The notes under the pieces were generated by a model. The model made no database searches. It was not told the DNA's origin and worked only from the letters and a program-made list of their open reading frames with translations. Positions 18,732 to 20,133 of a DNA stretch of 20,133 nt are shown here, piece after piece. Origin of the DNA: Conidiobolus incongruus B7586. Taxonomy: Eukaryota > Entomophthoromycota > Entomophthoromycetes > Entomophthorales > Conidiobolaceae. The translations under genes were made by a program, and so were the position numbers. The stretch spans positions 1 through 20,133 of the forward strand of contig JNEM01016447.1 in assembly GCA_000697335.1 (NCBI GenBank), written 5' to 3'. Within the stretch, counting starts at the first letter, position 1, and every line of letters starts with the position of its first letter.

Positions 18732-20133
18732 TATATATATTTTAATTAATAACTAAAATAATTATATATATCAAATTACTTGAAATTATAATATATAATT
18801 AAAATATATTATTTGATAGTAAATAAATATATTTAAATATATTTAGTAAATTATTAGCAAAAATATTAACTTTTAATATTTAGCTAAAGTAAGTTATAAA
18901 TTTAAGGGTTTTTAAGATAAAAGGATATATTTAACAATATATAATCATATCTTTTTTCTTTCTTTGTTATTATTTTATATAATATTTTATAAATATATTA
19001 AATTTTTTTATTAATATTATTATACTTAAATCCCTCTTTAAATAATTACTTATATATTAATTAACTTTATAAAAAAATAAATCAACTTATAATATTGTTA
19101 GAATAACTAATGTTAGTTAGTTTACTATATTTAGAGTTATTAAGAATTATAATAAAAATACATTTAAACTTAAACTTAAGTATATTAAAATTATAAGTAA
19201 ATATAATAAGAAGTATATTTATAAGTTGGTTAATATAAGCAAATATAATACTATTATAAAAATACAATAGGAATTATAAAACTATATAAGAATATTAGTT
19301 AATATTAATATTATTATATGTGTTTTATATTAACATAGATACTATTTACATTTTAAGAAAAAATACATTTAATTAAAAAAATCCCATTATAAAATTAAGT
19401 AGGAGTTTAAATATTATTATTAATATTAAATTAAAATTAATTAAAATAAAGTTATTTAATTTAATAAAACAAAAATATATTTTAGTAAATTTAATAAAAA
19501 GATTAAATATTTTAAGAAAATATAGAATTACTTTATAACCATTATATTAATTTTACCTAAAAGTATAATAATAAGTTAATTATTATTTAAGGATATATAT
19601 TATCTTTAAGTATAAGATATCTTTGTAAAGTTAATAAGGGAATTAATATTAAAAAATATTAAAGTATTCTAAATAATAAACTAAAAAAAACTATTAAATA
19701 ATATAAGTTAAACAAATCTAATATTTTTTTTAATAAAATAATACCTTTTATTATATTATCACTTTTATTATTAAATAGCTTAAAAATAACAAGAAAATAG
19801 TTATAAAGTAACTTTTTTAATCTTTTAACCTTAACTTAATTAAATATCTTTAAGATTAATTAAAAAATATTATTAAAGTTTTCCCCCCAACAAAAAATTT
19901 AAATTAGCTTTAAAAATTTATTTAAGAAATATAAAACAAGATTAATTATTTTTAGTATAAAAAGTTAATTAATTCTATACCTTATAAATTTAAAGAAGAT
20001 AAAACAACTAAAGGTATATATATTAAGTTTTAATTCTTTTTATCATTAAAAACCTACAAATTTATAATTTATCTTAAGTAAAATTTAAAAGTTTATATTT
20101 TAACTAATTGATAACTAAATATTATTATTAAAA

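Larger units (their letters stand above)
18200..20133. repeat. Extremely AT-rich, CpG-free decayed repeat arm (right)
   Basis: Composition is like the left arm. No CG dinucleotide is seen from 17962 to the end of the window, while GC occurs about ten times. The first ~340 bases are homologous to the start of the left arm in the same direction. A C6 run at 19883-19888 stands out in otherwise C-poor DNA. No frame with clear protein character is left. The element or elements continue past the window end. Confidence 0.75.

Noticed and set aside
19082-19267. 61-codon minus-strand reading frame in the right arm
   Set aside because: Its Ile/Asn/Tyr-rich content is what random AT-rich DNA gives; no motif is seen.

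Overview
This is eukaryotic nuclear DNA, very AT-rich, with small protein-coding genes broken by tiny introns (48-71 nt, GT-AG, several with TACTAAC/CTAAT-like branch sites). The gene content (exosome subunit RRP43, a Cwf19-type spliceosome factor, a C9orf85/DUF2039 zinc-ribbon-like protein, two PAF-acetylhydrolase-like esterases, and F-box and RmlD/MAT2B-like relics) together with the introns suggests an AT-rich early-diverging fungus, for example of the Entomophthoromycotina (Conidiobolus-like). That placement is inference.

Layout. 1 to about 2650 is an extremely AT-rich arm that contains no CpG dinucleotide and carries a decayed transposon, probably Tc1/mariner-like. About 2840-3840 is a decayed unrecognised gene. 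5032-6263 (minus) and 9724-10947 (minus) are two intact two-exon PAF-acetylhydrolase paralogs with an identically placed intron. Between them, about 7720-9316 (plus), lies a decayed F-box/leucine-rich gene. 11739-12860 (minus) is the six-exon RRP43 gene, divergent from the three-exon C9orf85-like gene at 13233-13872 (plus). 14410-14578 is a GC-richer, strongly self-complementary stretch ending in T6, a candidate structured RNA. 14780-16766 (plus) is a five-exon Cwf19 gene. About 17158-18105 (minus) is a decayed MAT2B/RmlD-like gene. From about 18200 to the end is a second CpG-free AT-rich arm, whose start is homologous to, and in the same orientation as, the start of the left arm.

The intact genes are mostly housekeeping RNA-metabolism genes (exosome, spliceosome) plus a lipid-esterase duplication. 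They form an island between two heavily decayed repeat arms, with broken genes at the island edges and between the two esterases. Differences between the arms, and the excess of in-frame TGA where Trp is expected in the broken genes, both point to strong C:G to T:A decay. No tRNA, rRNA, CRISPR array or prokaryotic feature was seen. All gene models were built by hand from reading frames, splice signals and remembered family sequences; no database search was run.
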